A DNA stretch of 64,000 nt from Streptomyces spinosisporus (GTDB lineage: Bacteria; Actinomycetota; Actinomycetes; Streptomycetales; Streptomycetaceae): positions 1-64,000 of the forward strand of contig NZ_JALDAX010000025.1 of NCBI RefSeq assembly GCF_022698145.1, given 5' to 3'. Positions 46,370-54,454 of the stretch are shown one piece after another (position 1 is the first letter of the stretch; each line of letters opens with the position of its first letter). The position numbers and the translations under genes were made by a program. Below the pieces are notes generated by a model. It saw nothing but the letters and a program-made list of their open reading frames with translations. It made no database searches and was not told where the DNA came from.

Positions 46370-47089
46370 GTGCCCCAGACTGTGCTGCTCGCCGAAGACG
46401 ACCGTGCCATCCGCCATGCCCTGCAGCGGGCCCTGAGCCTTGAGGGCTACCAGGTCATCGCGGTCGCCGACGGCGTCGAGGCGCTCGCGCAGGCCCACAA
46501 GTCGCCGCCGGACGTCCTCCTGCTGGACGTGATGATGCCCGGCATCGACGGGCTCCAGGTCTGCCGGGTGCTGCGGGCCGAGGGCGACCGCACACCGATC
46601 CTCATGCTCACCGCGCTCGTCGAGACCGCGGACCGGATCGCGGGCCTGGACGCGGGCGCCGACGACTACGTGGTCAAGCCGTTCGACGTCGAGGAGGTCT
46701 TCGCGCGGCTGCGCGCCCTGCTGCGCCGCACCAGCCCCGACAACGGCCAGCCGGCCGGCCAGCCGAAGGAGCAGCCCCAGGCCCCCGACCGGCAGATCGA
46801 GGCCGCGGGCCTGCGCATGGACGTACAGGCCCGCCGCGCCTGGCGCGGCGAACGCGAACTGGAGCTGACCCGCACGGAGTTCGAACTCCTCGAACTGCTG
46901 GTGCGCAACGCCGGGATCGTCCTGGACCACTCCACCATCTACGACCGCATCTGGGGCTACGACTTCGGGCCCGGCTCCAAGAACCTCGCCGTCTACGTCG
47001 GCTACCTGCGCCGCAAGCTCGACGAACCCACGGCCCCGGCCCTGATCCACACGATCCGCGGTGTGGGTTACGTGCTCCGGGAGGACTGA
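46370..47089 (+). CDS. OmpR-family response regulator (MprA/CutR-like)
   Basis: A 239-aa DNA-binding response regulator. The receiver domain is at about 1-120 with acidic pocket VLLAEDDRAIRH, phosphoacceptor Asp53 in LLLDVMMPGIDG, Thr in MLTALVE and Lys in VVKPFD. A Gln/Pro linker of about 25 residues is followed by an OmpR winged helix (ELTRTEFELLELLVRNAGIVLDHSTIYDRIWGYDFGPGSKNLAVYVGYLRRKLD). GTG 46370 follows AAGGCAG. The stop directly abuts the histidine-kinase start. Confidence 0.93.
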   Translation: MPQTVLLAEDDRAIRHALQRALSLEGYQVIAVADGVEALAQAHKSPPDVLLLDVMMPGIDGLQVCRVLRAEGDRTPILMLTALVETADRIAGLDAGADDYVVKPFDVEEVFARLRALLRRTSPDNGQPAGQPKEQPQAPDRQIEAAGLRMDVQARRAWRGERELELTRTEFELLELLVRNAGIVLDHSTIYDRIWGYDFGPGSKNLAVYVGYLRRKLDEPTAPALIHTIRGVGYVLRED

Positions 47090-48511
47090 GTGAGCCGGCT
47101 CAGGTGGCTGCCGACCCTACGGCGTCCCGGGCTGGTCTCCCTGCGTACGACGTTCGCCGTGTCGTTCGCGGCGGTCACCGCCGCCGTCACGGTGCTGGTC
47201 GGCGTGCTGTCGTACAGCGCGGCCGCCCGGCTGGTCCGCGTCGACCAGGAGTCCGTGTTCGACCAAGTCGTGCAGGACGTACGGGACGAGGTGAGCCGGC
47301 ACCGGATGACGCCGGAGGACTTCTCCTCGTCCGCGCCGGGGCACGACGTGGTGCGGCCCGCCCGGACCGACGTACAGGTGCTGGGGCCAAACGGCGACGT
47401 CGTCGACCGCGGCAGGCCCGGCCTGCCGGTCACGGCCGCCGACCGCTCGATCGTGGAGAGCCGGGCGGCCGGGAGGATGGTCGAGCACAAGGACGTCGAC
47501 GTCGCCGAGGACGTCTACCGCATCGCCACCGTCTCGCTCGGCGACGGCCGGGGCGCGGTGCAGGTCGCGCAGGAGTTCAGCGACACCGAGGACCTGCTGC
47601 GGGCCCTGCAGCAGCGCACGCTGATCCTGATGGGCGCGGTGGTGCTCGGCGCGGGCCTGTTCGGCTGGTGGCTGGCCCGGCGCATCACCCGCCGGTTGAT
47701 CATCCTCACCTCGGCCGCGGAGAACGTCGCCCGCACCCGCCGGCTCGGCATCGAGGTGCCCGTCACCGGCTACGACGAGGTGGGCCGGCTCGGCCGCGCC
47801 TTCGACCGCATGCTGGGCCGCCTCGCCCAGTCGGAGGAGGACCAGCGCCGCCTGGTCCAGGACGCGGGACACGAACTGCGCACACCGCTCACCTCGCTCC
47901 GTACGAACATCTCCCTGCTGCGCCGGATCGACGAACTGCCGCCCGCCGCGCGCGAGGACCTGGTCGCCGACCTCGGCCAGGAGGCCCGCGAGCTGACCGA
48001 CCTGGTGAACGAGCTGGTGGACCTGGCGGCGGGACAGTCCGACAGCGAGCCCCCGCAGCGGGTGGACCTCGCCGAGATCGCCGAGGACGTCGCGGGGCTC
48101 GCCCGGCGCCGCACCGGCCGCGAGGTCAGGGTGCGCGCGAGCGGCGACACGACGACCGACGGGCGGCCGGGGATGCTGCAGCGCGCGATGTCCAACCTGG
48201 TCGAGAACGCGGCCAAGTTCGACCGCGACGGCACGGGCCCCATCGAGATCGCCGTCCTCGGCCCCGCCCGCCCGGGCACGGTCCGCGTCGAGGTCCTCGA
48301 CCGCGGCCCCGGAATCGCCGAATGCGACCTGCTCCGCATCTTCGACCGCTTCTACCGCGCCACGGACGCCCGCTCCCTCCCCGGCTCCGGCCTCGGCCTG
48401 TCGATCGTCCGCGAGGTCGCCACAGCCCACGGCGGCGCCCCGTTCGCCTTCCGCCGCGAGGGCGGGGGCTCGGTGATCGGCTTCTCGGTGGTGGGGGTGC
48501 CTCCGGCCTGA
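47090..48511 (+). CDS. Sensor histidine kinase (MprB-like)
   Basis: A 473-aa membrane histidine kinase. The N-terminal TM is at about 20-45 (LRTTFAVSFAAVTAAVTVLVGVLSYSA), an extracytoplasmic domain follows at about 50-175, and TM2 at about 180-200 (LILMGAVVLGAGLFGWWLARRI). A HAMP domain follows. The H-box DAGHELRTPLTSLRTNISLL, N-box NLVENAAKF, G1 DRGPGIAE and G2 GSGLGLSIV are intact. It directly follows the response regulator with no gap. The signal is unknown; MprAB-type systems respond to envelope stress. Confidence 0.93.
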   Translation: MSRLRWLPTLRRPGLVSLRTTFAVSFAAVTAAVTVLVGVLSYSAAARLVRVDQESVFDQVVQDVRDEVSRHRMTPEDFSSSAPGHDVVRPARTDVQVLGPNGDVVDRGRPGLPVTAADRSIVESRAAGRMVEHKDVDVAEDVYRIATVSLGDGRGAVQVAQEFSDTEDLLRALQQRTLILMGAVVLGAGLFGWWLARRITRRLIILTSAAENVARTRRLGIEVPVTGYDEVGRLGRAFDRMLGRLAQSEEDQRRLVQDAGHELRTPLTSLRTNISLLRRIDELPPAAREDLVADLGQEARELTDLVNELVDLAAGQSDSEPPQRVDLAEIAEDVAGLARRRTGREVRVRASGDTTTDGRPGMLQRAMSNLVENAAKFDRDGTGPIEIAVLGPARPGTVRVEVLDRGPGIAECDLLRIFDRFYRATDARSLPGSGLGLSIVREVATAHGGAPFAFRREGGGSVIGFSVVGVPPA

Positions 48512-48605
48512 GGGCCGAGTGTCAGACTCACCGGCGCTGAAACAGCCGGCGGGTCCGGAGGGGGAGTTCGGGGGCAGGCCAAGACACAGTGACCGCAAGC
48601 CAAGC

Positions 48606-49037
48606 TCACGGCCAGACAAGGCAATAGGGCTGATGCCCCGCCTCATGCAGCCGATGGCTGAAGTCCTGCCACTCGTGCAGCAGCTGGTACACGTTGAACG
48701 CGTCGCGCGGACCCCCGCGGTCCGGGACCGTCGACCAGATGAAGGCTGCGGCGCCCACCGCCTCCTCGCCTATGCCGCGCAGGGGGTCGACGACGGTCGT
48801 GGGGAGTTTGACCACGGCGTAGTCGGGGTGGAGGACGACCAGTTCCAGCGGGGGGACCTTGTGCAGGGGGACGCCTTCGATGCCGGTGAGGACCATCGCC
48901 GCCATCGTCTCCGGCTTGATCTTGGTGAACATGCCGTTCATCCCGAGCTCGTCGCCGCCGAGTTCCTCCGGGCGCATCGAGATCGGGACGCGGGCAGCGG
49001 TCGCACCGTCCGGCGCGCCGAAGTACTTGTAGGTCAC
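48606..49037 (-). CDS. Conserved actinobacterial hypothetical protein
   Basis: A 143-aa cytosolic protein. The start GTG 49037 gives the N-terminus VTYKYFGAPDGATAARVPISMRPEELGGDELGMNGMFTKIKPETMAAMVLTG; the C-terminus is AFNVYQLLHEWQDFSHRLHEAGHQPYCLVWP. I recall near-identical hypothetical proteins in many streptomycetes, but no domain of known function. Upstream in-frame sequence is not convincingly coding. It is convergent with the histidine kinase gene, 94 bp away. Confidence 0.7.
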   Translation of the reverse strand: MTYKYFGAPDGATAARVPISMRPEELGGDELGMNGMFTKIKPETMAAMVLTGIEGVPLHKVPPLELVVLHPDYAVVKLPTTVVDPLRGIGEEAVGAAAFIWSTVPDRGGPRDAFNVYQLLHEWQDFSHRLHEAGHQPYCLVWP

Positions 49038-49225
49038 CCCCACCCGACCACCATTCCTGCTCCCCGACCGGAGCGACTCGGCCCGGCCGGGCTCGTTCGA
49101 TAGACCCTGAGTCTGACGGGCTTCGGCCTCCTCCGCCGCGCGTCGGTGCCTTCCCCGCCGGGCACGTCGAGGACCCAGGTCGTCAGTCCCCTCGCCCAGT
49201 CCGCCACCGCGATGCATATCTCCAC
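49034..49225 (-). CDS. Possible 63-aa ORF overlapping the next gene by GTGA
   Basis: An open frame of 63 codons starting at GTG 49225 (MEICIAVADWARGLTTWVLDVPGG...) whose TGA stop overlaps the GTG start of the 143-aa gene. The N-terminal 25 residues look protein-like; the rest is Arg/Pro/Gly-rich and could be noise. I see no ribosome site. It may be a small leader gene coupled to its neighbour, or random. Confidence 0.25.
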   Translation of the reverse strand: MEICIAVADWARGLTTWVLDVPGGEGTDARRRRPKPVRLRVYRTSPAGPSRSGRGAGMVVGWG

Positions 49226-49566
49226 CCGACTGCTTTTCTAGGACGCGTGGCCCCCGCCGCGCAACCCGATCATCGTGTCAGTGACCTCCCCCACGGCCGC
49301 CCGCCGAAACGTGCGCTGAAACACCTGTCCGCAGGATCTTCGCAGCCCCTGAACACGCCTCCGTACATCCATCTGAGCATCTATACGTACGCAGGGCCGT
49401 TTGAGCTGTGTGAATCAGGTCCCAGTTTCGCAGATCATCCCGGGAGGCGGCCGGCTCCCGGTCGGCGGCAGCGCCCCGCTGTCACCGGCACCCCCTGGCC
49501 TACCCTGAGGAGGTCACTGGCAACCGGAGCCGGAAGAGTCGGAGAAGGTCGGAGAAGTCGCGGGTC
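49226..49566. other. 341-bp intergenic region upstream of hemL
   Basis: No gene seen. It holds the promoter and leader of hemL. Two 10-bp tandem repeats GTCGGAGAAG (49538-49547, 49548-49557) supply overlapping Shine-Dalgarno sequences before the hemL ATG. A segment at about 49370-49420 is AT-richer than average. Confidence 0.5.
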
Positions 49567-50886
49567 ATGAGCGAACTGCCATATTCATACGAAGCGCCTG
49601 TCTCGCAGGCTCTGTTCGACCGGGCCGAGGCCGTCACACCGGGCGGTGTGAACTCGCCCGTGCGCGCCTTCCGTGCCGTGGGCGGCACGCCCCGCTTCAT
49701 GGTCGCGGGCAAGGGGGCGTATCTGACGGACGCGGACGGCCGGGACTACGTCGACCTGGTGTGTTCCTGGGGACCGATGATCCTCGGGCACTCCCACCCC
49801 GAGGTCGTCGCCGCCGTCCAGGAGGCCGTCGCGCGCGGCACCTCCTTCGGCACGCCCGGTGAGGGCGAGGTCGCGCTGGCCGAGGAGATGGTCGCCCGGA
49901 TCGAGCCCCTGGAGCAGGTGCGGCTCGTCTCCAGCGGGACCGAGGCGACCATGAGCGCCATCCGGCTGGCCCGCGGGTTCACCCGCCGCTCCAAGGTGAT
50001 CAAGTTCGCCGGGTGTTACCACGGTCATGTCGACTCGCTGCTGGCCTCGGCGGGCAGCGGGGTCGCGACCTTCGCGCTGCCCGACACCCCCGGCGTCACC
50101 GGCGCCCAGGCCGGCGACACCATCGTCCTGCCGTACAACGACCTGGAGTCCGTCCACGAGGCCTTCCACCGCCACCCCGGCGAGATCGCCTGTGTGATCA
50201 CCGAGGCCTCGCCCGGGAACATGGGCGTCGTGCCGCCCCGGCCCGGCTTCAACCAGGGGCTGAAGGACGCCTGCGAGAAGAACGGCGCGCTGTTCATCTC
50301 CGACGAGGTGATGACCGGCTTCCGCACCAGCCGCGCCGGGTGGTACGGCATCGACGGCGTACGGCCCGACCTGATGACCTTCGGCAAGGTCATGGGCGGC
50401 GGCTTCCCGGCCGCGGCCTTCGGCGGCCGCGCCGACGTCATGGCGCACCTCGCGCCCGCCGGACCCGTCTACCAGGCCGGCACCCTCTCCGGGAACCCGG
50501 TCGCCACCGCCGCCGGCCTCGCCCAGCTGCGGCTGCTCGACGACGCCGCGTACGACAAGGTCGACGCCGTATCGGAGCAGATCCGCACGCTCGTCACCGA
50601 GGCGCTGACCAAGGAGGGCGTGGCGCACCGGCTGCAGAACGCCTCCAACATGTTCTCCGTCTTCTTCACGGACCGTGAGGTCCGCGACTACGAGGACGCC
50701 AAGAAGCAGGAGTCCTTCCGCTTCACCGCCTTCTTCCACTCGATGCTGTCGCAGGGCGTCTATCTGCCGCCCTCGTCCTTCGAGTCCTGGTTCGTGTCCA
50801 CGGCCCACGACGAACAGGCCGTACAGCGCATCGCCGACGCCCTTCCGGCGGCGGCCCGAGCGGCGGCGGAGGCCACGGCAGCATGA
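49567..50886 (+). CDS. hemL: Glutamate-1-semialdehyde 2,1-aminomutase
   Basis: A 439-aa PLP enzyme converting glutamate-1-semialdehyde (the HemA product) into 5-aminolevulinate. Family marks are VTPGGVNSPVRAF, GSGVATFALPDTPGVT, ITEASPGNMGVVPP, ISDEVMTGFRTSRAGWYG, and the PLP lysine in LMTFGKVMGGGFPAAAFGG. ATG 49567 has GGAGAAG 9 nt upstream. It heads a run of genes (hemL, phosphatase, lipoprotein, resA, ccdA, resB, ccsB) that links haem precursor supply with haem use in cytochrome c. The next ATG overlaps its stop. Confidence 0.97.
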   Translation: MSELPYSYEAPVSQALFDRAEAVTPGGVNSPVRAFRAVGGTPRFMVAGKGAYLTDADGRDYVDLVCSWGPMILGHSHPEVVAAVQEAVARGTSFGTPGEGEVALAEEMVARIEPLEQVRLVSSGTEATMSAIRLARGFTRRSKVIKFAGCYHGHVDSLLASAGSGVATFALPDTPGVTGAQAGDTIVLPYNDLESVHEAFHRHPGEIACVITEASPGNMGVVPPRPGFNQGLKDACEKNGALFISDEVMTGFRTSRAGWYGIDGVRPDLMTFGKVMGGGFPAAAFGGRADVMAHLAPAGPVYQAGTLSGNPVATAAGLAQLRLLDDAAYDKVDAVSEQIRTLVTEALTKEGVAHRLQNASNMFSVFFTDREVRDYEDAKKQESFRFTAFFHSMLSQGVYLPPSSFESWFVSTAHDEQAVQRIADALPAAARAAAEATAA

Positions 50887-51593
50887 GCGAGAGCAGCAAC
50901 ACGGCGGGCAGCGACATCACCGTCGTCCATGTGATGCGCCACGGCGAGGTCGACAACCCCAGCGGGGTCCTGTACGGGCGCCTCGGCGGATACCACCTCT
51001 CCGAGCTCGGCCGGCAGATGGCCGACCGGGTCGCCGAGCACCTGGCGCCGCGCGACATCACCTATGTCTGCGCCTCCCCGCTGGAGCGCGCCCAGGAGAC
51101 GGCGACACCGATCGCCAAGGCGCACGGTCTCGACCTCGCCACCGACGAGCGGCTCATCGAGGCCGACAACGTCTTCCAGGGCAGGACCTTCGGCGTCGGG
51201 GACGGCGCGCTGCGCCGGCCCGCCAACTGGAAGTACCTGACCAACCCCTTCAAGCCGTCGTGGGGCGAGCCGTACGTCGACATCGTCGTACGGATGATGC
51301 AGGCGCTGGAGGCCGCCAAGGAGCAGGCCCGCGGGCACGAGGCGGTCCTCGTCAGCCATCAGCTGCCGATCTGGACCGTGCGGTCGTACGTCGAGAAGCG
51401 GCGCCTGTGGCACGACCCGCGCAAGCGGCAGTGCACGCTGGCGTCCCTGACGAGCTTCACCTACCAGGGCGACAAGCTCGTCTCCGTCGGCTACAGCGAA
51501 CCGGCCCGCGATCTCGTCCCCGCCCATCTCCTCGCGGGCGCGAAGCCGGCCAAGGGCAAGGACAAGGGTCGGAGCAAGGCCTTCGGCGCCTGA
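50883..51593 (+). CDS. Histidine phosphatase-family protein (phosphoglycerate mutase-like)
   Basis: A 236-aa protein with catalytic motif VMRHGEVDNPSGVLYGRLGGYHLSELG: Arg19, His20, Glu22. ASPLERAQETATPIA and VSHQLPIW (second His) complete the active site. A basic Lys/Arg-rich C-terminus (KPAKGKDKGRSKAFGA) follows. It overlaps hemL by 4 nt. Orthologues sit at this place in other streptomycetes. The phosphorylated substrate is not known. Confidence 0.88.
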   Translation: MSESSNTAGSDITVVHVMRHGEVDNPSGVLYGRLGGYHLSELGRQMADRVAEHLAPRDITYVCASPLERAQETATPIAKAHGLDLATDERLIEADNVFQGRTFGVGDGALRRPANWKYLTNPFKPSWGEPYVDIVVRMMQALEAAKEQARGHEAVLVSHQLPIWTVRSYVEKRRLWHDPRKRQCTLASLTSFTYQGDKLVSVGYSEPARDLVPAHLLAGAKPAKGKDKGRSKAFGA

Positions 51594-51677
51594 GCGGGAG
51601 AGGGAACTCGCCCCGTTTGGGTTCCCTGTACTGCCCGTGCTGTTTTGTTACGAGAGCAACATATTTGCGATGAACCT

Positions 51678-51733
51678 CCCCGTTCGTCATGTCCTCTGAC
51701 TGGGTGACCAGCACAGGACATGACGAATCGGGG
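51678..51733 (+). promoter_or_regulatory. Leader hairpin that would occlude a Shine-Dalgarno sequence
   Basis: 51678-51695 pairs with 51715-51733: 13 perfect bp, a one-base bulge, then 5 bp, with a 19-nt loop. The right arm ends with GGGG and the start ATG is at 51739, so the ribosome site GGGGTTGGA is partly inside the stem. It could also be a protein-binding inverted repeat. Confidence 0.6.
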
Positions 51734-51738
51734 TTGGA

Positions 51739-53016
51739 ATGCGCGCTCTCACTCGCAGGGGAATGCTCGGTCTCGGCGCGGGTGCCGCGGCCGCCGCCGG
51801 GCTCTCGGCGTGCGGCTCCCTCAAACCGTCAGACGGGTCCACCCATGCTTCGGGTTCCCAGGGCGGCAGGTCCGGCAGCTCAGTGCCCTCCGCCCGCCCC
51901 ATCGGCGACGGTTCGACCTCGTACACCGGCAAGCAGCCCCACCAGCCGGACAGGCCCGAGCCGTTGGAGCCCGGTCAGGCCCCGCCCCAGTTCGTGATCT
52001 TCTCCTGGGACGGCGCCGGCGAGGTCGGCAACGGCCTCTTCCCGCGCTTCCTCGACCTGGCGAAGGAGCACGGCGCGTCCATGACCTTCTTCCTGTCCGG
52101 GCTGTATCTGCTGCCCGAGTCCAAGAAGCGCCTCTACGACCCGCCGAACAACCCGCGCGGCGCCTCCGACATCGGCTACCTCACGAACGAGCACATCAAG
52201 GCCACGCTCACCAACGTCCGCCGCGCCTGGCTCGAAGGGCACGAGATAGGCACCCACTTCAACGGCCACTTCTGCTCCGGCTACGGCACCGTCGGCAACT
52301 GGACGCCCGCGCAGTGGAGGAGCGAGATCCAGCAGGCGAAGGCCTTCGTGAAGGAGTGGCGCAGCAACACCGGCTTCAGCGACCTGCCCTCCCTGCCCTT
52401 CGACTACGACAAGGAACTCGTCGGCGGGCGCACCCCCTGTCTGCTCGGCCAGAACAACCTGCTGCCCACCGCCAAGGAACTCGGCTGGCGCTACGACGCC
52501 TCCTCGCCCGGCGGCCGCCAGGTCTGGCCCGTGAAGAAGCAGGGCGTCTGGGACCTGCCGCTGCAGCAGATCCCCTTCCCCGGGCGCAGCTTCGAGGTCC
52601 TGTCGATGGACTACAACATGCTCGCGAACCAGTCGGTCAACTCGACCAACGCCCCCGCCTACCACTACCCGGCCTGGCGCACCCAGGCAGCGAACGCCTA
52701 CATATCCGGCTTCAAGCGGGCGTACGAGACCAACCGGGCGCCCTTCTTCGTCGGCAACCACTTCGAGCAGTGGAACGGCGGCATCTACATGGACGCCGTC
52801 GAGGAGGCGTTCAAGCACATCGCGCGCGAGAAGGACAAGGGCGCGGACGTGCGCCTCGTCTCCTTCAGGCAGTACGTCGACTGGATGGACGTACAAAAGC
52901 CCGAGGTGCTCGCCAAGCTGCGCACGCTCGACGTCGGACAGGCTCCCGCGGGCGGCTGGAAGTCCTTCCTGAAGGAGGCCGCGTCGACGCCTTCGTCGAC
53001 CGCCTCCGCGACCTGA
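51739..53016 (+). CDS. Polysaccharide deacetylase-like Tat lipoprotein
   Basis: A 425-aa precursor. A twin-Arg signal (ALTRRGMLGLGAGAAAAAGLSAC) ends with lipobox LSAC at Cys25. A NodB-type metal site is recognisable: Asp91 in FSWDGAG and the HxxxH pair His173/His177 in GHEIGTHFNGHFC. WTPAQWRSEIQQAKAF follows. The usual DDGP is replaced by WDGAG, so the activity is uncertain: deacetylation of peptidoglycan or another surface glycan. ATG 51739 sits beneath a long leader hairpin. It is not overlapping the phosphatase gene (145-bp gap). Confidence 0.8.
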   Translation: MRALTRRGMLGLGAGAAAAAGLSACGSLKPSDGSTHASGSQGGRSGSSVPSARPIGDGSTSYTGKQPHQPDRPEPLEPGQAPPQFVIFSWDGAGEVGNGLFPRFLDLAKEHGASMTFFLSGLYLLPESKKRLYDPPNNPRGASDIGYLTNEHIKATLTNVRRAWLEGHEIGTHFNGHFCSGYGTVGNWTPAQWRSEIQQAKAFVKEWRSNTGFSDLPSLPFDYDKELVGGRTPCLLGQNNLLPTAKELGWRYDASSPGGRQVWPVKKQGVWDLPLQQIPFPGRSFEVLSMDYNMLANQSVNSTNAPAYHYPAWRTQAANAYISGFKRAYETNRAPFFVGNHFEQWNGGIYMDAVEEAFKHIAREKDKGADVRLVSFRQYVDWMDVQKPEVLAKLRTLDVGQAPAGGWKSFLKEAASTPSSTASAT

Positions 53017-53061
53017 GGGGGGTGCGCAAGATCCCCAGAACGGGCATGCGAAACTTTTCAC

Positions 53062-53679
53062 ATGAGTGCCGCCAACCGCGCCCCCTTGCGCTCGAAGCTC
53101 AGCCGTGCCGCCCTGCTCCCCGCGGTGGCCGCGGCCTCCGCGCTGACCCTGTCCGCGTGCAGCAGCGGGGGCGCCTCCGGCGGGGGCGGTGACACCAACT
53201 TCGTCATGGGCAAGGACGGCATCTCCACCGCCAAGAAGGGGGAGCGGGCGGCGGCACCCGACCTCTCCGGCAAGACGGTCAACGGGGGAAAGCTCGACGT
53301 CGCCTCCTACAAGGGCAAGGTCGTCGTCCTGAACGTCTGGGGCTCCTGGTGCGCGCCCTGCCGTGCCGAGGCGCCCAACTTCGAGAAGGTCTCCAAGGAC
53401 CTCGGGACCAAGGGCGTCCAGTTCGTCGGCATCAACACCCGCGACACCAGCATCCAGAACGCGGTCGCCTTCGAGAAGCAGTACGGCATCAGCTACGAGA
53501 GCCTGTACGACCCCACGGGAAAGCTGATGCTCCGCTTCAAGAAGGGCACCCTCAACCCGCAGGCCGTCCCCTCCACGCTCGTCCTCGACCGCGAGGGGAA
53601 GATCGCCGCCCGCTCGCTTGCCGGGCTCAGCGAGGACAACCTGCGCAAGATGATCGCCCCGGTCCTCGCGGAGAAGTGA
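53062..53679 (+). CDS. resA: Thiol-disulfide oxidoreductase lipoprotein (ResA/TlpA-like)
   Basis: A 205-aa extracytoplasmic thioredoxin-fold protein. The signal with lipobox LSAC places the lipid at Cys33. The active site WCAPC is at 96-100 (Cys97, Cys100) in VVVLNVWGSWCAPCRAEAPNF, with cis-Pro in AVPSTLVLDREG. It reduces the apocytochrome c CXXCH cysteines before haem attachment, receiving electrons via CcdA. It is the first gene of the System II cytochrome c maturation set and lies 1 nt before ccdA. Confidence 0.93.
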   Translation: MSAANRAPLRSKLSRAALLPAVAAASALTLSACSSGGASGGGGDTNFVMGKDGISTAKKGERAAAPDLSGKTVNGGKLDVASYKGKVVVLNVWGSWCAPCRAEAPNFEKVSKDLGTKGVQFVGINTRDTSIQNAVAFEKQYGISYESLYDPTGKLMLRFKKGTLNPQAVPSTLVLDREGKIAARSLAGLSEDNLRKMIAPVLAEK

Positions 53680-53680
53680 C

Positions 53681-54451
53681 GTGACCTCAGTCACCACGCT
53701 CGCCGCGACGGGCTACAACGGCACGGTGCTCAACGGCGCACTGCTGGTCGCCCTGCCCATCGCGCTGCTCGGCGGTCTCGTCTCCTTCTTCTCCCCGTGC
53801 GTCCTGCCGCTGGTCCCCGGCTATCTCTCCTACGTCACCGGCGTCACCGGCACCGACCTGGCCGAGGCCCGGCGCGGCCGGATGGTCGCCGGCGCCTCTC
53901 TCTTCGTGCTCGGCTTCACCGCCGTCTTCGTCTCCAGCGGCGCCCTGTTCGGCTTCTTCGGCGACACGCTGCAGGACAACAAGGGCGTCCTGTCGAAGGT
54001 GCTGGGCGGGCTCATGATCCTCATGGGCATCTTCTTCATGGGGCTGATGCCCTGGATGACCCAGCGCGAGTTCCGCCTCCACAAGCGGCCCGTGGCGGGC
54101 CTGGCGGGCGCCCCCGTCCTCGGCGCGCTGTTCGGCATCGGCTGGACGCCGTGCATCGGCCCGACGCTCGCCTCCGTGCTGGCCCTGTCCTCCCAGCAGT
54201 CCAGCGCGGGCCGCGGTGCCATACTGACCGTCGCCTACTGCCTCGGCCTCGGTGTGCCCTTCGTGCTCGCCGCGGTCGCCTTCCGCAAGGCGCTCGGCGC
54301 CTTCGGCTGGGTCAAGCGCCACTACGTCTGGGTGATGCGGATCGGCGGCACGATGATGATCGTGACCGGTCTGCTGCTGCTCACCGGCGCCTGGGACCGT
54401 CTCGTGCAGGACATGCAGTCCTGGTCCGCCGGCTTCACCGTGGGGATCTGA
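53681..54451 (+). CDS. ccdA: Cytochrome c biogenesis protein CcdA (thiol-disulfide transporter)
   Basis: A 256-aa, six-TM protein. The redox Cys pair is Cys40 in SFFSPCVLPLVPGYLSY and Cys158 in FGIGWTPCIGP, the CcdA/DsbD-core arrangement moving electrons from cytosolic thioredoxin to ResA. GTG 53681 is 1 nt after the resA stop and 3 nt separate its stop from resB. Translation is clearly coupled. Confidence 0.95.
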   Translation: MTSVTTLAATGYNGTVLNGALLVALPIALLGGLVSFFSPCVLPLVPGYLSYVTGVTGTDLAEARRGRMVAGASLFVLGFTAVFVSSGALFGFFGDTLQDNKGVLSKVLGGLMILMGIFFMGLMPWMTQREFRLHKRPVAGLAGAPVLGALFGIGWTPCIGPTLASVLALSSQQSSAGRGAILTVAYCLGLGVPFVLAAVAFRKALGAFGWVKRHYVWVMRIGGTMMIVTGLLLLTGAWDRLVQDMQSWSAGFTVGI

Positions 54452-54454
54452 TCG

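Noticed and set aside
51601..51627. Terminator after the histidine phosphatase gene
   Set aside because: A 7-bp stem (AGGGAAC/GTTCCCT) with a 13-nt loop is present but is marginal, and transcription may continue into the lipoprotein gene.
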